Assembly (NCBI GenBank): GCA_024278345.1
Contig: JAJRTK010000313.1
Location: forward strand, 1-27,908
From: a bacterium
GTDB taxonomy: Bacteria; CSSED10-310; JAJRTK01
Reading direction: 5' to 3'
Length of the DNA stretch: 27,908 bases
The notes beneath the pieces are model-generated. The model did not search any database and was not told the origin of the DNA. It saw only the letters and a program-made list of their open reading frames with translations. Each line of letters begins with the position of its first letter. The stretch's first letter is position 1. Both the position numbers and the translations under genes were made by a program. This document shows, piece after piece, positions 15,035-23,742 of this stretch.

Positions 15035-17923
15035 TCAAGTTGCGATATCGCGGATGAAGTTCACGAAATCGACCTCATTGGAAGTGAGTCCGTAGCGATA
15101 GACAAAACGGCTGGCCACATAAGAGGCAAACATGGCGCGCAAATAGTTGTCGGGGACCCGTTTGAGAATGGCATCAAGTCCGATGGCATCGATGAGAGCC
15201 TCCGGACAACACCGACCGATGACCGCTCGCCTGAGACGGTCGTCGTCCCACAGGGCCGAGGGGCGGATGGCGTCGGCGACTTGGTTAATTTTGGTGCTCA
15301 GCAGATCGGTAAGCACGCTGCGCGGCTGTCCTGACCGCGCATTTTCAGCCCAGATCCGATGAAACTCCAGACGTGCGTTGTGGCAAATCCGGTCCATGAT
15401 GGCTGAAACATACCGCTGGCGGAACGGAGGGACACCGCCATCCTTCTCGCACATCCAGTCGTTGTATTGGCCATCGTCAAGACTCAAGGCCGCCAGAACT
15501 TCCAGCGACGAGCTTGTGACCCCGCCCTTGTTGGCGGAGGCATCTTTGAAAAGGACGACCCCCTGCTTTTCCAGCTCCAAGCGAGCAGCCTGAGTCAGAA
15601 AGAGGTTCGCCCCTTCCACAATAATCTTGTATTTGGGGGTGCCGTCGGCCTTAAGAAGCTTACGCCAGTTATTGATGTGTATGGACCGTGGCCGACCGCC
15701 GCAGGGAACAAACATATCGGCAACCGCGTAGTCGCTGAGATGAAAACCATTCCGGAAATCGGTTCCGTTGGCCACGAAGCGACCGTCGGGCAAAGTCACT
15801 GACATATCGCTCACCAGAACCAAGAAACCATCCTTCGAAAGTCTGGATCGGTCAAATTGACTCACCATCTTCCGTTCCTTGGCCAGATGGGTGAGCTCAG
15901 TTCGATCGATACCTTCGGGGTCGTATAGGACGCCGCTCCCGTCGATGATCGCCAAAGTTCGATCCTTGGAAATGAGAATCTCGTTGGAACCGAGATCACC
16001 GTCGGGGCCGCCCGTCTGGATCTTGGTGACTTGAGACTCTTCCAGGCCCAGCTTCTCCAGGCTTTGCAACACGTATTCGTGGACTCCGCGGGTCGTCATG
16101 CCATAGACGTCGTGGGGAATGCCCCCCTTGGAGCGGCTTCTACCGGTGGTAAACGCCTTCCAAAACGGGTAACCCCGCTTGCGGGCGATCTCCGAAGCCA
16201 CATCCATGAGCTCCGCCGTCCCCTCGTCCGGGCCAAGAAAGAGGATCTCATCCCGCTGGAGATAGTTCCGCACTTCTTCGTTGGGCAGCATGAGGTCCAT
16301 CAGCCCGTGAACATATTTCCGGAAGGCGATATTGGCGTTCTTTTGGGCGCGGGGTGTCAAGAGAATGACGCCTTTGGAACCGCCTTCGGGAATATCTTTG
16401 TTTTTGTGCTGCTGAGTGTGAGCCAGGTTGTAGTTTTCATCGAAGGCGGATTCGGCATTATTCGCATAGATTTGCGGAGTCGCCGAGCGAACTAGCCGGA
16501 TACCGCCTCTGGCCACGTCTCGAAATCGGACGTGAAAAGCACGAAATTCAGGACTGACGATAAAATAGAGTCCGTAGGGGTCATCGGCATAGTCTGCTCG
16601 CTCCAAGAATCCGCCGCTGAGCCGGAATGCAAGAGACACTTTTTCATTCTTGTAAAAGTTTGTCCGGAGAACAAGCTGGTTGAAATCAAGGAAAAAGCTG
16701 AGGATACGCCGATCATTTTCGTTGTCGATGGAGATCCGGATCTCGTGCCGGAGCTCCGCGAGGAGTTGGACGGGATCGGGGCTGCTTCCAGTCAATTGGT
16801 TGTCGGCGCTGGCATGCCGGACCAGAAAGTGCTCGTAGATCTTTTGCACGAGAGCGACATTTCGGCTCACAGCCAGGCGGATTCGTTCTTCGGAGAAACT
16901 ATTTTTTACGAGCCTCGTGCGGAGGGATTGGAGCGTGCCCATGAGCTCGGGCCTGTCCTTGAGAGCTGCGGCAATGGACAGGTATTCGTCGCCAAAACCG
17001 GTGAGAAACTGGTGGGAAAAAGCGCTGGCGGCAAAGGCGTAGGTCACTGCCTGAGCCGTGAGCTGACCGCGCTGGAAGAATTCGGTCAAGGTGGTCAACG
17101 GCACGTTGTAGAGCAAGCTCAAGTCGTCTTCGAGATTCGCCAGAACATGCTCGTCTTCCACGGAATCCATATAGACGGTAAAAACGGTGATCCCGTTGGC
17201 GAATGGCTCGCGGTATTTTCGGTTGGAATGGAGCCCGTAGGACTGGAGCACGTCGGAGACAGCAGTGAAGAAAGCCGGGCTGGAGGCGACAGGCACCGCC
17301 ACCATCAGCCGAGTCTCGTTGGTCTCCCGCTTGGCCGAGATCTCGATTGCCGGACCGATGGAACCAGGCGCCTTGTCCAGGAGGCGCTGGTATCGTTCGA
17401 TGGTTTCCGGAACCGCTCCGTCCAGGAAAGAGTGGGCCGCAATCCGGTGGATATCCGTCACATGGCACGGCAGTTTCTTCCCCTTAAAGTCCTGCTCCGT
17501 AACGAAGTAAAGCCGCAACTCTTCCCCATCTCCTCTGCCGGGAGTGCAGAAGGACTGAATGCGGGTTCCCGGGTACTTTCGCTCAATCCGTCGCTCGATC
17601 TTCACGGCGGCAGCATGCGCCTCCCGGACGACATACATGGCGTGCTCGGGCTGTTCCTGCACAAGCTGAACGTCCACCGCTTGGCCCCGTTCGCGGTTCA
17701 AGATTCTCGATGCCTTCAGAGCCGCTACGTGATGCGCGATGAGGGGCAAAGGCGTCCTTTGGAAGTAATGGGGATTCAACCCCATTCCATGGACGAACCA
17801 CTCAAGCTCCTCCCGAATGGTTCGAGGCTGAAACTCACCCATCTCCAGTAGAAGATTTTCGATCTCGCTGTATTGTGAGGGACTCAGCGGCGAGGGCCGC
17901 GAGCCCGAATGAGAATCCTGCAT
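15035..17923 (-). CDS. NAD-dependent glutamate dehydrogenase, GDH2-like (about 115-kDa class)
   Basis: The enzyme oxidatively deaminates glutamate to 2-oxoglutarate and ammonium with NAD. The ATG at 17923 is preferred (GGGAG six bases upstream), giving 962 residues; an ATG at 17959 (MLFDFDAYREHK) is a real alternative. Longer starts overlap the radical SAM gene and are rejected. The N-terminal half (to about 440) is the large regulatory region found in this class. Catalytic motifs follow: RFRDVARGGIRLV, IPEGGSKGVILL with lysine 517, the dinucleotide segment GGPDGDLGSNEI near 640, and VEGANLFLTQAARLELEKQG followed by FKDASANKGGVTSSSLEVLA near 767-810. The last block is typical of yeast Gdh2-like enzymes rather than of the 180-kDa L-GDHs. 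Likely used to degrade glutamate for carbon. Confidence 0.92.
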   Translation of the reverse strand: MQDSHSGSRPSPLSPSQYSEIENLLLEMGEFQPRTIREELEWFVHGMGLNPHYFQRTPLPLIAHHVAALKASRILNRERGQAVDVQLVQEQPEHAMYVVREAHAAAVKIERRIERKYPGTRIQSFCTPGRGDGEELRLYFVTEQDFKGKKLPCHVTDIHRIAAHSFLDGAVPETIERYQRLLDKAPGSIGPAIEISAKRETNETRLMVAVPVASSPAFFTAVSDVLQSYGLHSNRKYREPFANGITVFTVYMDSVEDEHVLANLEDDLSLLYNVPLTTLTEFFQRGQLTAQAVTYAFAASAFSHQFLTGFGDEYLSIAAALKDRPELMGTLQSLRTRLVKNSFSEERIRLAVSRNVALVQKIYEHFLVRHASADNQLTGSSPDPVQLLAELRHEIRISIDNENDRRILSFFLDFNQLVLRTNFYKNEKVSLAFRLSGGFLERADYADDPYGLYFIVSPEFRAFHVRFRDVARGGIRLVRSATPQIYANNAESAFDENYNLAHTQQHKNKDIPEGGSKGVILLTPRAQKNANIAFRKYVHGLMDLMLPNEEVRNYLQRDEILFLGPDEGTAELMDVASEIARKRGYPFWKAFTTGRSRSKGGIPHDVYGMTTRGVHEYVLQSLEKLGLEESQVTKIQTGGPDGDLGSNEILISKDRTLAIIDGSGVLYDPEGIDRTELTHLAKERKMVSQFDRSRLSKDGFLVLVSDMSVTLPDGRFVANGTDFRNGFHLSDYAVADMFVPCGGRPRSIHINNWRKLLKADGTPKYKIIVEGANLFLTQAARLELEKQGVVLFKDASANKGGVTSSSLEVLAALSLDDGQYNDWMCEKDGGVPPFRQRYVSAIMDRICHNARLEFHRIWAENARSGQPRSVLTDLLSTKINQVADAIRPSALWDDDRLRRAVIGRCCPEALIDAIGLDAILKRVPDNYLRAMFASYVASRFVYRYGLTSNEVDFVNFIRDIAT

Positions 17924-18100
17924 CTTATGCTCCCGGTAAGCATCGAAGTCAAAAAGCATTTTGCAGTCTAAACCCAGGGCCTCAGCTATGCAACCCGTTG
18001 GGCACTGGAACTGGGTTGTCAGGCGCTGGGAAATCAACCTGCAGCGGCTGTAGCCTGCCATCCAAGTCGGTGAACTCGTGCTTGTCGGGCAGAGAGAGGG

Positions 18101-18152
18101 GAGAGGGGCGGATTGCCGCCGCCGGGAGCGGAAGATAAGCCAAAGAAAAGAA
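18101..18152 (+). repeat. Dispersed stem-loop repeat, copy 2
   Basis: GAGAGGGGCGGATTGCCGCC, then GGGAGCGGAAG and CCAAAGAAAAGAA match the layout of 4150-4211. It fills part of the 356-base gap between the radical SAM gene and the GDH gene (17924-18279), where I see no further gene. Confidence 0.65.
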
Positions 18153-18279
18153 AGCGATTTTCTTGGATTGTACCCTGTAGGCGCTCCACAAGCGAAAAAG
18201 AGGCTGTTGAGCTGGTGGCTCGGCTTGGGAAAGGTGAGGCGGTGACCGCGCCGCGACAACCACCTTGTGGATTCTCCGT

Positions 18280-19896
18280 TCAGGCTTCCGCCGAAACCAG
18301 AGCCGGAGCTGGCTGCTTGGATTTTGCCAGCAACTTCAGTGTGAGCAGGCGATAGTGCATCCCGTAGGCAGCCCATCGCAAGGCAAATGGCAGCTTTGTC
18401 GGGTGCCGAAACAGGGCCGTCAAAACGTATTTCCAGAACTTTCCCCGGTGAGAGCTTGAGAGCCCCTCGTGACGAAAAAGCCGGAACATTCCAAAGAACT
18501 CGTCCAGCTTGAAGGGAAAGCGGCTGGCTTGCACATGCCGGAGACTCGACAAACATCGAGCATAAAAGCCATCCATATTGAGGTAAACATCCCGGAGAAC
18601 CTGGCAATACCCGTCGATAAGCTCATCCAATCCGAGGTTTCTGGGCTGAAACGCGACCTCGATGGCCGTAGCAACCGCCCCCGAGGCCTTTCCGAAAAGG
18701 CGGCCCTCCCGTTCAAGACGTTCCATCAGCTTGGTTTCTGGCAGTGGCGAAAGGAGTGCAAACATCGGCGTTGGAATACGAATCTCCTCGATGAAATCGA
18801 CCTGCCGCTGAAAAATATCCGAGCCATCACTATCGAACCCAAGAATAAAACCGCCGAGAATCAGAAGTTTCCCCACCTCTTGAATCCGATGGATCTTCTC
18901 TACCAACGTCATTCCAGGCTTGAGGTTGTGGAGCTTATTCGTTTCCCGCAAACTTTCCTCGCTGGGCGATTCAATGCCCAGAAAAACCATGGAGAAACCA
19001 GCGGGATCGAAGGCTTTGAGGAGCTCCTCGTTCCGTTTTTCCGCCAGCAATACCGTGGCCTGCGTGAACAACTCAAACGGGTAGCCATGCTCCTTTTGCC
19101 AGTGGGCCAACCCCTTCAAAAGGGTCAGCGCGTCCTTGGGCTTCCCAATGAAATTGTCGTCGATAATAAAAAGCTGGCCGCGCCAGCCAAGATCGTAAAG
19201 CTTGTCGAGGTCGGTCAAAAACTCCCCGGAGTCCCGGGTCCTCATTTTCCGGCCATAGCGTGAGGTGATGTCACAAAACTCGCAATCGTGAGGACAACCT
19301 CGGGAGAATTGGACAGCCATGGAGGAATAGTCCCGAAAATCGAGGTCTGAGTAGTCGGGAATAAGGAATTCCCCGGCTTCCGGTTTGTGCCCTTGATAGA
19401 CCTTCGACGCCCCGCCTTCAAAAAACTCGTCCAGGAATGTGCCCAACGTTGTCTCGCATTCGTTGATGAAAGCGTGGTCGAGGTTCGGGGTCGTTTCGTT
19501 AACGTAGGGGCCGCCGCCGATGACCCTCTTGCCCATGGCCCTCGCTCGACGGGCAACCGTATCGAAGGACTCTGACTGCGTGAGCATGGCGCTCAAATAA
19601 AGGTCGTCCGCCCATTCCAAATCCATATCGGTCAAAGGCCGAACGTTCATATCGATGAATCGGACGTTTTCACGCCCGTAGCGCTCACGAATGGGCCCAA
19701 TAATGCAAAGCAGACCCAAAGGCGGCATCATCGCCTTGGGATAGCCCCAGCGATTCTCGCCCAGCAGAATCCGGTGCATCTCCCGAAAATTCCAGTAAGA
19801 CTCCATCGGGAACTCGGGATAAACAAGAAGCGCTGTGCGATTGCCGTCACTCCTCAAGCCCGCGGGGGATTCTTCCACTTTCATCGCTTCGGACAT
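18280..19896 (-). CDS. B12-binding radical SAM protein (DUF4070-type)
   Basis: The start MSEAMKVEES at 19896 is chosen because GGGAG lies six bases upstream; it gives 538 residues. Residues about 21-165 form a B12-binding Rossmann domain (TALLVYPEFP at the start, VIGGGPYVNE near 125); the usual DxHxxG motif is not seen, only IDMNVRPL. The radical SAM domain follows, with the cluster motif RGCPHDCEFCDI (C201, C205, C208), GWRGQLFIIDDNFIGKPKDA and the GIESPSEESL segment. The C-terminal third fits the DUF4070 domain that accompanies this class, which includes the hopanoid C-2 methylase HpnP among other members; I cannot tell whether this one methylates hopanoids. It should bind a 4Fe-4S cluster and S-adenosylmethionine in the cytoplasm. 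It lies upstream of the GDH gene. Confidence 0.9.
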   Translation of the reverse strand: MSEAMKVEESPAGLRSDGNRTALLVYPEFPMESYWNFREMHRILLGENRWGYPKAMMPPLGLLCIIGPIRERYGRENVRFIDMNVRPLTDMDLEWADDLYLSAMLTQSESFDTVARRARAMGKRVIGGGPYVNETTPNLDHAFINECETTLGTFLDEFFEGGASKVYQGHKPEAGEFLIPDYSDLDFRDYSSMAVQFSRGCPHDCEFCDITSRYGRKMRTRDSGEFLTDLDKLYDLGWRGQLFIIDDNFIGKPKDALTLLKGLAHWQKEHGYPFELFTQATVLLAEKRNEELLKAFDPAGFSMVFLGIESPSEESLRETNKLHNLKPGMTLVEKIHRIQEVGKLLILGGFILGFDSDGSDIFQRQVDFIEEIRIPTPMFALLSPLPETKLMERLEREGRLFGKASGAVATAIEVAFQPRNLGLDELIDGYCQVLRDVYLNMDGFYARCLSSLRHVQASRFPFKLDEFFGMFRLFRHEGLSSSHRGKFWKYVLTALFRHPTKLPFALRWAAYGMHYRLLTLKLLAKSKQPAPALVSAEA

Positions 19897-20101
19897 CGAA
19901 CACTCCCGGCTCGCTAGCCGTCTCGCCCCATGGCCACGCCACTCTCTTCCCAGAAGCACGCGGCAAAAGCGGGGCGCCCGTCAATAAAACCGATTGACCT
20001 GTGATCCCCGTACCAAACTGGTGATGCTGTCCCACAAAAGGGATCTTGCACCATCGCCCATTGATCGCAGACCGCTCACATCACTTTGGGAAAGATTGAG
20101 G

Positions 20102-20131
20102 ATGATACACCCGACTCGGTACAACAGACAA
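20102..20131 (-). promoter_or_regulatory. Possible promoter for the radical SAM gene
   Basis: On the minus strand TTGTCT (20131-20126) and TATCAT (20107-20102) are separated by 18 bases, about 205 bases upstream of the ATG at 19896. It lies just downstream, in minus-strand sense, of a terminator-like hairpin. Sequence match only. Confidence 0.35.
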
Positions 20132-20143
20132 GAAGTGTGCGTC

Positions 20144-20183
20144 CGGGAAAAAAACACTGACCAAGCAGGTCAGTATTTTCCCG
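20144..20183. terminator. Bidirectional terminator-like hairpin
   Basis: ACTGACC (20156-20162) pairs with GGTCAGT (20168-20174) around a 5-base loop, and CGGGAAAA outside pairs with TTTTCCCG. On the minus strand the stem is followed by seven T; on the plus strand by TTTT. It sits between the divergent radical SAM and FHA genes and could insulate them. No gene is visible in the rest of 19897-20422. Confidence 0.5.
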
Positions 20184-20333
20184 AGCACGGCAGGCAAAAG
20201 CATGTTCTGACATGATGGTTCGGCCCCGTTCCAGATCGATGGAGAACAACACCGATCAGCCCAAAAACGTCGCCCTTCTGGGCGTAGAACCACTTTGGCG
20301 GAAAAACCGAGACACGATTTCTCATCCCTCGGC

Positions 20334-20362
20334 TTGACTTGAGCTGAATCCCCGCCTATAGA
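20334..20362 (+). promoter_or_regulatory. Sigma70-like promoter of the FHA gene
   Basis: TTGACT (20334-20339) and TATAGA (20357-20362) are separated by exactly 17 bases, about 60 bases upstream of the ATG at 20423. It is the best promoter match in the window. Confidence 0.65.
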
Positions 20363-20422
20363 ATCACGTTGAAAGTGCGGTGAAAAGCGCAAGGACAACG
20401 ACTCGAACATGGAGCCAAAACG

Positions 20423-22003
20423 ATGGATCAGCAGAAGCTGGAGGCAACCTCCTTAGAGAGCCCAACGGTTCATCGCTACCTGGAACTGGCAAAAGAGCAT
20501 GAAACCTATGAGGTTCGACTTCAGAAAGCCCTGGAGCATCGGGAGCGGTTTAGCGAGAAAATTCTGCTCAAGGTGACCTCTGATTATCGGCTCCGAATGG
20601 ATGAATTGACCTCGGAGATGAATAGCCTAGCCGGAGATCTCCAGGGCGAGACACGGACCCTGGAAGAGCGGCTGAGCAAGCTGCGAACGGAACAGGCCCA
20701 GTACACCGAGCGTTTTGAAGAGCTTGAGCTCAGGCACCTCACTGGCGAGCTGAGTCAAGACGAGTACACCAAGAACAAAGAGGCCCTTGAAGCCGAACAT
20801 CCCTCCCAAACAGACGAAGCCGACCTCCTTGAGCGCCAAGTCCAGATGATTAGGGATCTGCTTGCCGAACAAACGCCAGAGCAACCAGAGAAAGAACCCG
20901 AGCCGGAACCGGCGGTACCCACGCCTCCTCCGGAAGAACCCCCACGACCTGTTGCCGCACCGCCGCCGCTTCCGGCAACGGTTGCGGTCGGCCCCGACGC
21001 CGACACGGTTTCCACTGCTGCTCCAGCCCAGTGCCAGCCAGCGGCGGTGTCGGTGGCGGTGGAAGTCTACGACGAAGAACTGGAGACAGCCGACGCGGGC
21101 CACGATAGCTGGGATGCAGAGCTCGCTGGAATGGTCGATGAAATGGACGAGTCAGAGGACTTTGACGAAGAGGCTCTCCTGGAACCGAAGAGCGAAGAGT
21201 ATGAAGAGGAAGAATACGAGGAAGAAGATGGCTCGTGGGACCGCGACGAGCTTATGCCGGATGAATGGGAGGAAGAATCCTTCGGTGAAGCGGAAGATAG
21301 TGACAGCATGGGCGCTCCCGTCTTTGTGCCCACCGTGGATCCCGAGCCCGCACCAAACGACGGTCTGGCAGACGGTGACTTGAAGTTCGATGTCCCCCCT
21401 TTGAAGCAGGACGAAAGCTGGCCCACGGAAGAGAGCGAAGCGGACTACGCGGCCGTAAGTGACGGCGCTCTCGATGATGCTCTCGACGATTTCGAAGACT
21501 ATTCCGAAGACTATCTTGACTCTGAGGTCGATATCCCCGAAGAGCTCTTGCTCGATGAAGATGACGACTTCCTTGAAACTGAAGCGGACGTGGACGAGGA
21601 CTCAGGGTTACTTGAATCTTCTGAGGCTCTATTGGAAGATGAGAACCTCGTGGGGACCTATGAGGACGAAGCTCCCGCTGATCGAGGAGTCGTCAAGCGC
21701 CCGAGGCGGTTGCAACCTGTGGTGATCTTCAGGGAAAACCAGGCCGACGAGAAAGTGTTCTACATCACCGGCGATTCCATGAGCATCGGTCGAGGACCGG
21801 ATAACGACATCCAGCTTGCCACGGATACATCGGTCTCTAGACACCATTCCCGGATTACTTTCGAAGGCGACGAATACTGGATTTCCGATCTGGGAAGTTC
21901 TAACGGGACCATCGTGAATGGTGAGCTCATCACCAAGACGGTGCTCACAGGAGATGACGAAGTCTCCATCGGCCAGACAGTCTTGAAGTTCAAGTTTCGG
22001 TAG
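20423..22003 (+). CDS. Coiled-coil, acidic-linker, FHA-domain protein
   Basis: The 526-residue protein starts at 20423 (GGAG eight bases upstream). Residues about 20-150 are a coiled coil (ELTSEMNSLAGDLQGETRTL). A Pro/Glu-rich segment (EQPEKEPEPEPAVPTPPPEE) follows, then about 200 very acidic residues. The C-terminal FHA domain covers about 434-526: SMSIGRGPDNDIQL with the peptide-binding arginine (457), SVSRHHSRI (S472, H474) and DLGSSNGTIVNG (N494) are all present, so phospho-threonine binding should be intact. A cytoplasmic adaptor for Ser/Thr kinase signalling is likely, possibly for the kinase at 5094-7946; that link is inference. The gene is alone in its transcription unit and has the promoter at 20334-20362. 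Confidence 0.92.
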   Translation: MDQQKLEATSLESPTVHRYLELAKEHETYEVRLQKALEHRERFSEKILLKVTSDYRLRMDELTSEMNSLAGDLQGETRTLEERLSKLRTEQAQYTERFEELELRHLTGELSQDEYTKNKEALEAEHPSQTDEADLLERQVQMIRDLLAEQTPEQPEKEPEPEPAVPTPPPEEPPRPVAAPPPLPATVAVGPDADTVSTAAPAQCQPAAVSVAVEVYDEELETADAGHDSWDAELAGMVDEMDESEDFDEEALLEPKSEEYEEEEYEEEDGSWDRDELMPDEWEEESFGEAEDSDSMGAPVFVPTVDPEPAPNDGLADGDLKFDVPPLKQDESWPTEESEADYAAVSDGALDDALDDFEDYSEDYLDSEVDIPEELLLDEDDDFLETEADVDEDSGLLESSEALLEDENLVGTYEDEAPADRGVVKRPRRLQPVVIFRENQADEKVFYITGDSMSIGRGPDNDIQLATDTSVSRHHSRITFEGDEYWISDLGSSNGTIVNGELITKTVLTGDDEVSIGQTVLKFKFR

Positions 22004-22097
22004 TCCCCACTTTCTCCCTGGAGTACACGGCTCGATCTTGCGGCTTCTTCGTTGGCCCGAAACCCTCACCGCGAGGCTGCCGCACAGGAAATCGAGC

Positions 22098-22607
22098 CTA
22101 CAAAAAGAACAACTGCTGGAGGAGCCAAAGGACGAGGACTAGACTTCCAATGCGAATCGCGGTACGAGGGAAGCTACCCCTTGTATAGGTTGTGTCCAGG
22201 AAATCAACGCCTCTTAGAACCCCGGTCTCCGCATCGAGAAGCAAGACTGGAAACGGCAAGACAGCCCAGTATTCTCTTAGTTGGCGCCGCGTGTGGCGAT
22301 TCAGTGGATCTGGAGCACTTCTTCCCGACTTTACTTCCACAATAAACCGCCGACCGCGGCGCCGAACCAAGAAATCGGGGCGAATACTCGCACGGTGCTC
22401 CTGCCATCCAACTTGAAGCCGTACCTGGTATTCGGGCTGAGACTCGAGAACTTTGAAACCCGCTCTCTCCAAAAGCTCTTCAGCTCTCTCTTCCGCCAGC
22501 TTGGCACGGCGAAAGCGCCGCTTCATACGCCGCCGATGGCAAGCACGGCGAAACCAAAGCGTTCCCGCGACGGACACGATACTTACAGCGAGCAGCCACA
22601 GCTTCAT
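22098..22607 (-). CDS. Membrane-anchored PD-(D/E)XK nuclease-like protein
   Basis: The 169-residue protein has an N-terminal membrane helix (about 2-18), a basic segment and helix (RRAKLAEERAEELLERAGFK), then a restriction-endonuclease-like core. Its signature is RPDFLVRRRGRRFIVEVKSG: D78, then E91-x-K93, followed by QLREYWAVLPFPVLLLDAET, which includes the conserved helix with Q109. These are the catalytic residues of PD-(D/E)XK nucleases, and all are present. A second hydrophobic segment (about 151-168, SLVLVLWLLQQLFFL) ends the protein. Small nucleases of this fold are normally soluble, so membrane anchoring is unusual. It has no partner gene next to it: FHA converges on one side, and a repeat-filled gap lies on the other. 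Biological role unknown. Confidence 0.7.
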   Translation of the reverse strand: MKLWLLAVSIVSVAGTLWFRRACHRRRMKRRFRRAKLAEERAEELLERAGFKVLESQPEYQVRLQVGWQEHRASIRPDFLVRRRGRRFIVEVKSGRSAPDPLNRHTRRQLREYWAVLPFPVLLLDAETGVLRGVDFLDTTYTRGSFPRTAIRIGSLVLVLWLLQQLFFL

Positions 22608-22623
22608 TTCCTTACCGCCTTAT

Positions 22624-22798
22624 CCCGGATTTCTCATCAAATCCCGTCACGAGGCGGCGCAGGCGTGCAGCCAGCGAGTCCGACGACAGGCAGGCACCGG
22701 AGGCGTAGTAGAACTACGTTGAAGACGCCTGACCGGAGAGGACGCTGTTGGCTGCGATGATTGCGTTGACGCAGCAGGGATTTGATGAGATTTCCGGG
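22624..22798. repeat. Inverted-repeat element with 22-bp arms
   Basis: CCCGGATTTCTCATCAAATC (from 22624) and GGGATTTGATGAGATTTCCG (from 22777) form 22-bp arms with three mismatches, enclosing about 130 GC-rich bases. The inside contains GGCGTAGTAGAACTACG and other small stems. No target duplication is visible. It lies in the 22608-23774 gap, which holds no gene I can support. Confidence 0.7.
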
Positions 22799-22917
22799 CT
22801 TCTCTCAGTTTCAACTGTTGAGCCCTTGTCACGGGTTGTCGTGAGATCAACTAGAATATCGGGCCGCCGTGGAGAAACAACACTGGAACCGGATGCATGA
22901 CCCCGGAAATCTCATCA
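22783..22917. repeat. Second inverted pair sharing an arm with the 22624 element
   Basis: TGATGAGATTTCCGGG (22783-22798) has a perfect 16-base inverted partner CCCGGAAATCTCATCA at 22902-22917. The arm sequence is thus present three times in 300 bases, in alternating orientation. Confidence 0.75.
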
Positions 22918-22998
22918 CCAATCTGCTACGGCGTCTGATCCATCGTCTCCACCGGCGTCCTCGTCGGGCGGCTCCTTGACGTAGTGCGTGCCTACGCC

Positions 22999-23062
22999 GG
23001 GTAACCGTTCACCTGGCCTGAACCCCGAACCATAGGGTCCGATTCCCCGTGAACGGTTACCC
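22999..23062. repeat. Perfect 14-bp inverted repeat, possible IS end remnant
   Basis: GGGTAACCGTTCAC (22999-23012) and GTGAACGGTTACCC (23049-23062) enclose 36 bases. Ends beginning with GTAA are known for the IS66 family, so this could be a collapsed IS or a minimal derivative, but no target duplication is seen. Confidence 0.6.
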
Positions 23063-23113
23063 TCCGGTGTCCGCCTCTCCTCCTCCTTGGTGGAAACGCG
23101 CCTCGGACTACCT

Positions 23114-23267
23114 GGGACCTATCAGATCCGGTTGACAACATCACCGCAGGGGCAGGCCTCCTTCCCGGCTCCATGCAGCCCGGAGGGCGCTACACCGGCA
23201 AGATGCCGGTGCCACCGTTTCGGCGAAGAAAATTGTAAAGCAAAAACACGACAATTTGATAGGTCCC
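23114..23267 (-). mobile_element. Miniature inverted-repeat transposon (MITE), copy B
   Basis: This 154-base copy has ends GGGACCTATCAGAT and ATTTGATAGGTCCC and is flanked by a perfect 8-bp direct repeat GACTACCT at 23106-23113 and 23268-23275. It is the reverse complement of copy A (9818-9972) at about 95% identity, so both are members of one family at different target sites. It carries no gene. Confidence 0.9.
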
Positions 23268-23416
23268 GACTACCTCGCTACGATCCGTGATGAGAATTCC
23301 GGGATAACCGTGCCAAACGGGAACAAACACCAGCGTTCTTTCGTTCTTGAGAGGACAAAGCGGAACGGGACTCAGTCATCGGTGGTGCCTTCGGCAGCTC
23401 TCGCTGTCGCTCGGAC

Positions 23417-23648
23417 CCGGCCACCCCCCCAAAAACGCGTAGCGAAAAAAAATGTGGGTCCAGGGAGCTAGCTCCCTGGCGAGGTCCTGAACCGGAGCGT
23501 AGCGTGAGCGAAGCGGAGATCATGACCGCAGGTCCATAACCAGCGCTCCTGGCGGAGGTCCGGAGGCCGCCTCCGGCGGGTTCCAGGGCTGGAAGCCCTG
23601 GCGCTGGGCCGGAGATTCACTGAGTGGCCGGAAACGACGGACGAGGCC
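23417..23648 (-). repeat. Palindrome-rich dispersed repeat, copy R3
   Basis: On the minus strand the order of blocks matches R1: GGCCTCG...CCGGCCAC, then CCAGGGCTTCCAGCCCTGG, GGAGGCGGCCTCC, CCAGGGAGCTAGCTCCCTGG, GACCCACAT and GGGTGGCCGG. An extra inner segment with GGAGCGTAGCGTGAGCGAAG (plus strand) is present. It lies upstream of the thioredoxin promoter. Confidence 0.75.
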
Positions 23649-23713
23649 GCAGGGCACCACCGATAACCGGCCCAGGCGGAACGCCAGGATTTCCCCAGGC
23701 CGGCGAGATACAT

Positions 23714-23742
23714 TTGACAAATAAAAGGCCGTGAGGTCTTAT
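23714..23742 (+). promoter_or_regulatory. Putative thioredoxin promoter
   Basis: A perfect TTGACA (23714-23719) is followed after 17 bases by TCTTAT (23737-23742); TATTAT at 23740 would be 20 bases away. The start codon follows about 32 bases later. The -35 is strong and the -10 moderate. Confidence 0.45.

Noticed and set aside
17960-18607. N-terminal extension of the glutamate dehydrogenase frame
   Set aside because: It overlaps the radical SAM gene and a dispersed repeat, and the residues are unlike the family. The starts at 17923 or 17959 fit better.
20144-20183. Attenuator or riboswitch in the leader of the radical SAM gene
   Set aside because: The putative promoter lies downstream of the hairpin in minus-strand sense, and I recognise no B12 or SAM riboswitch core. 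A bidirectional terminator is simpler.
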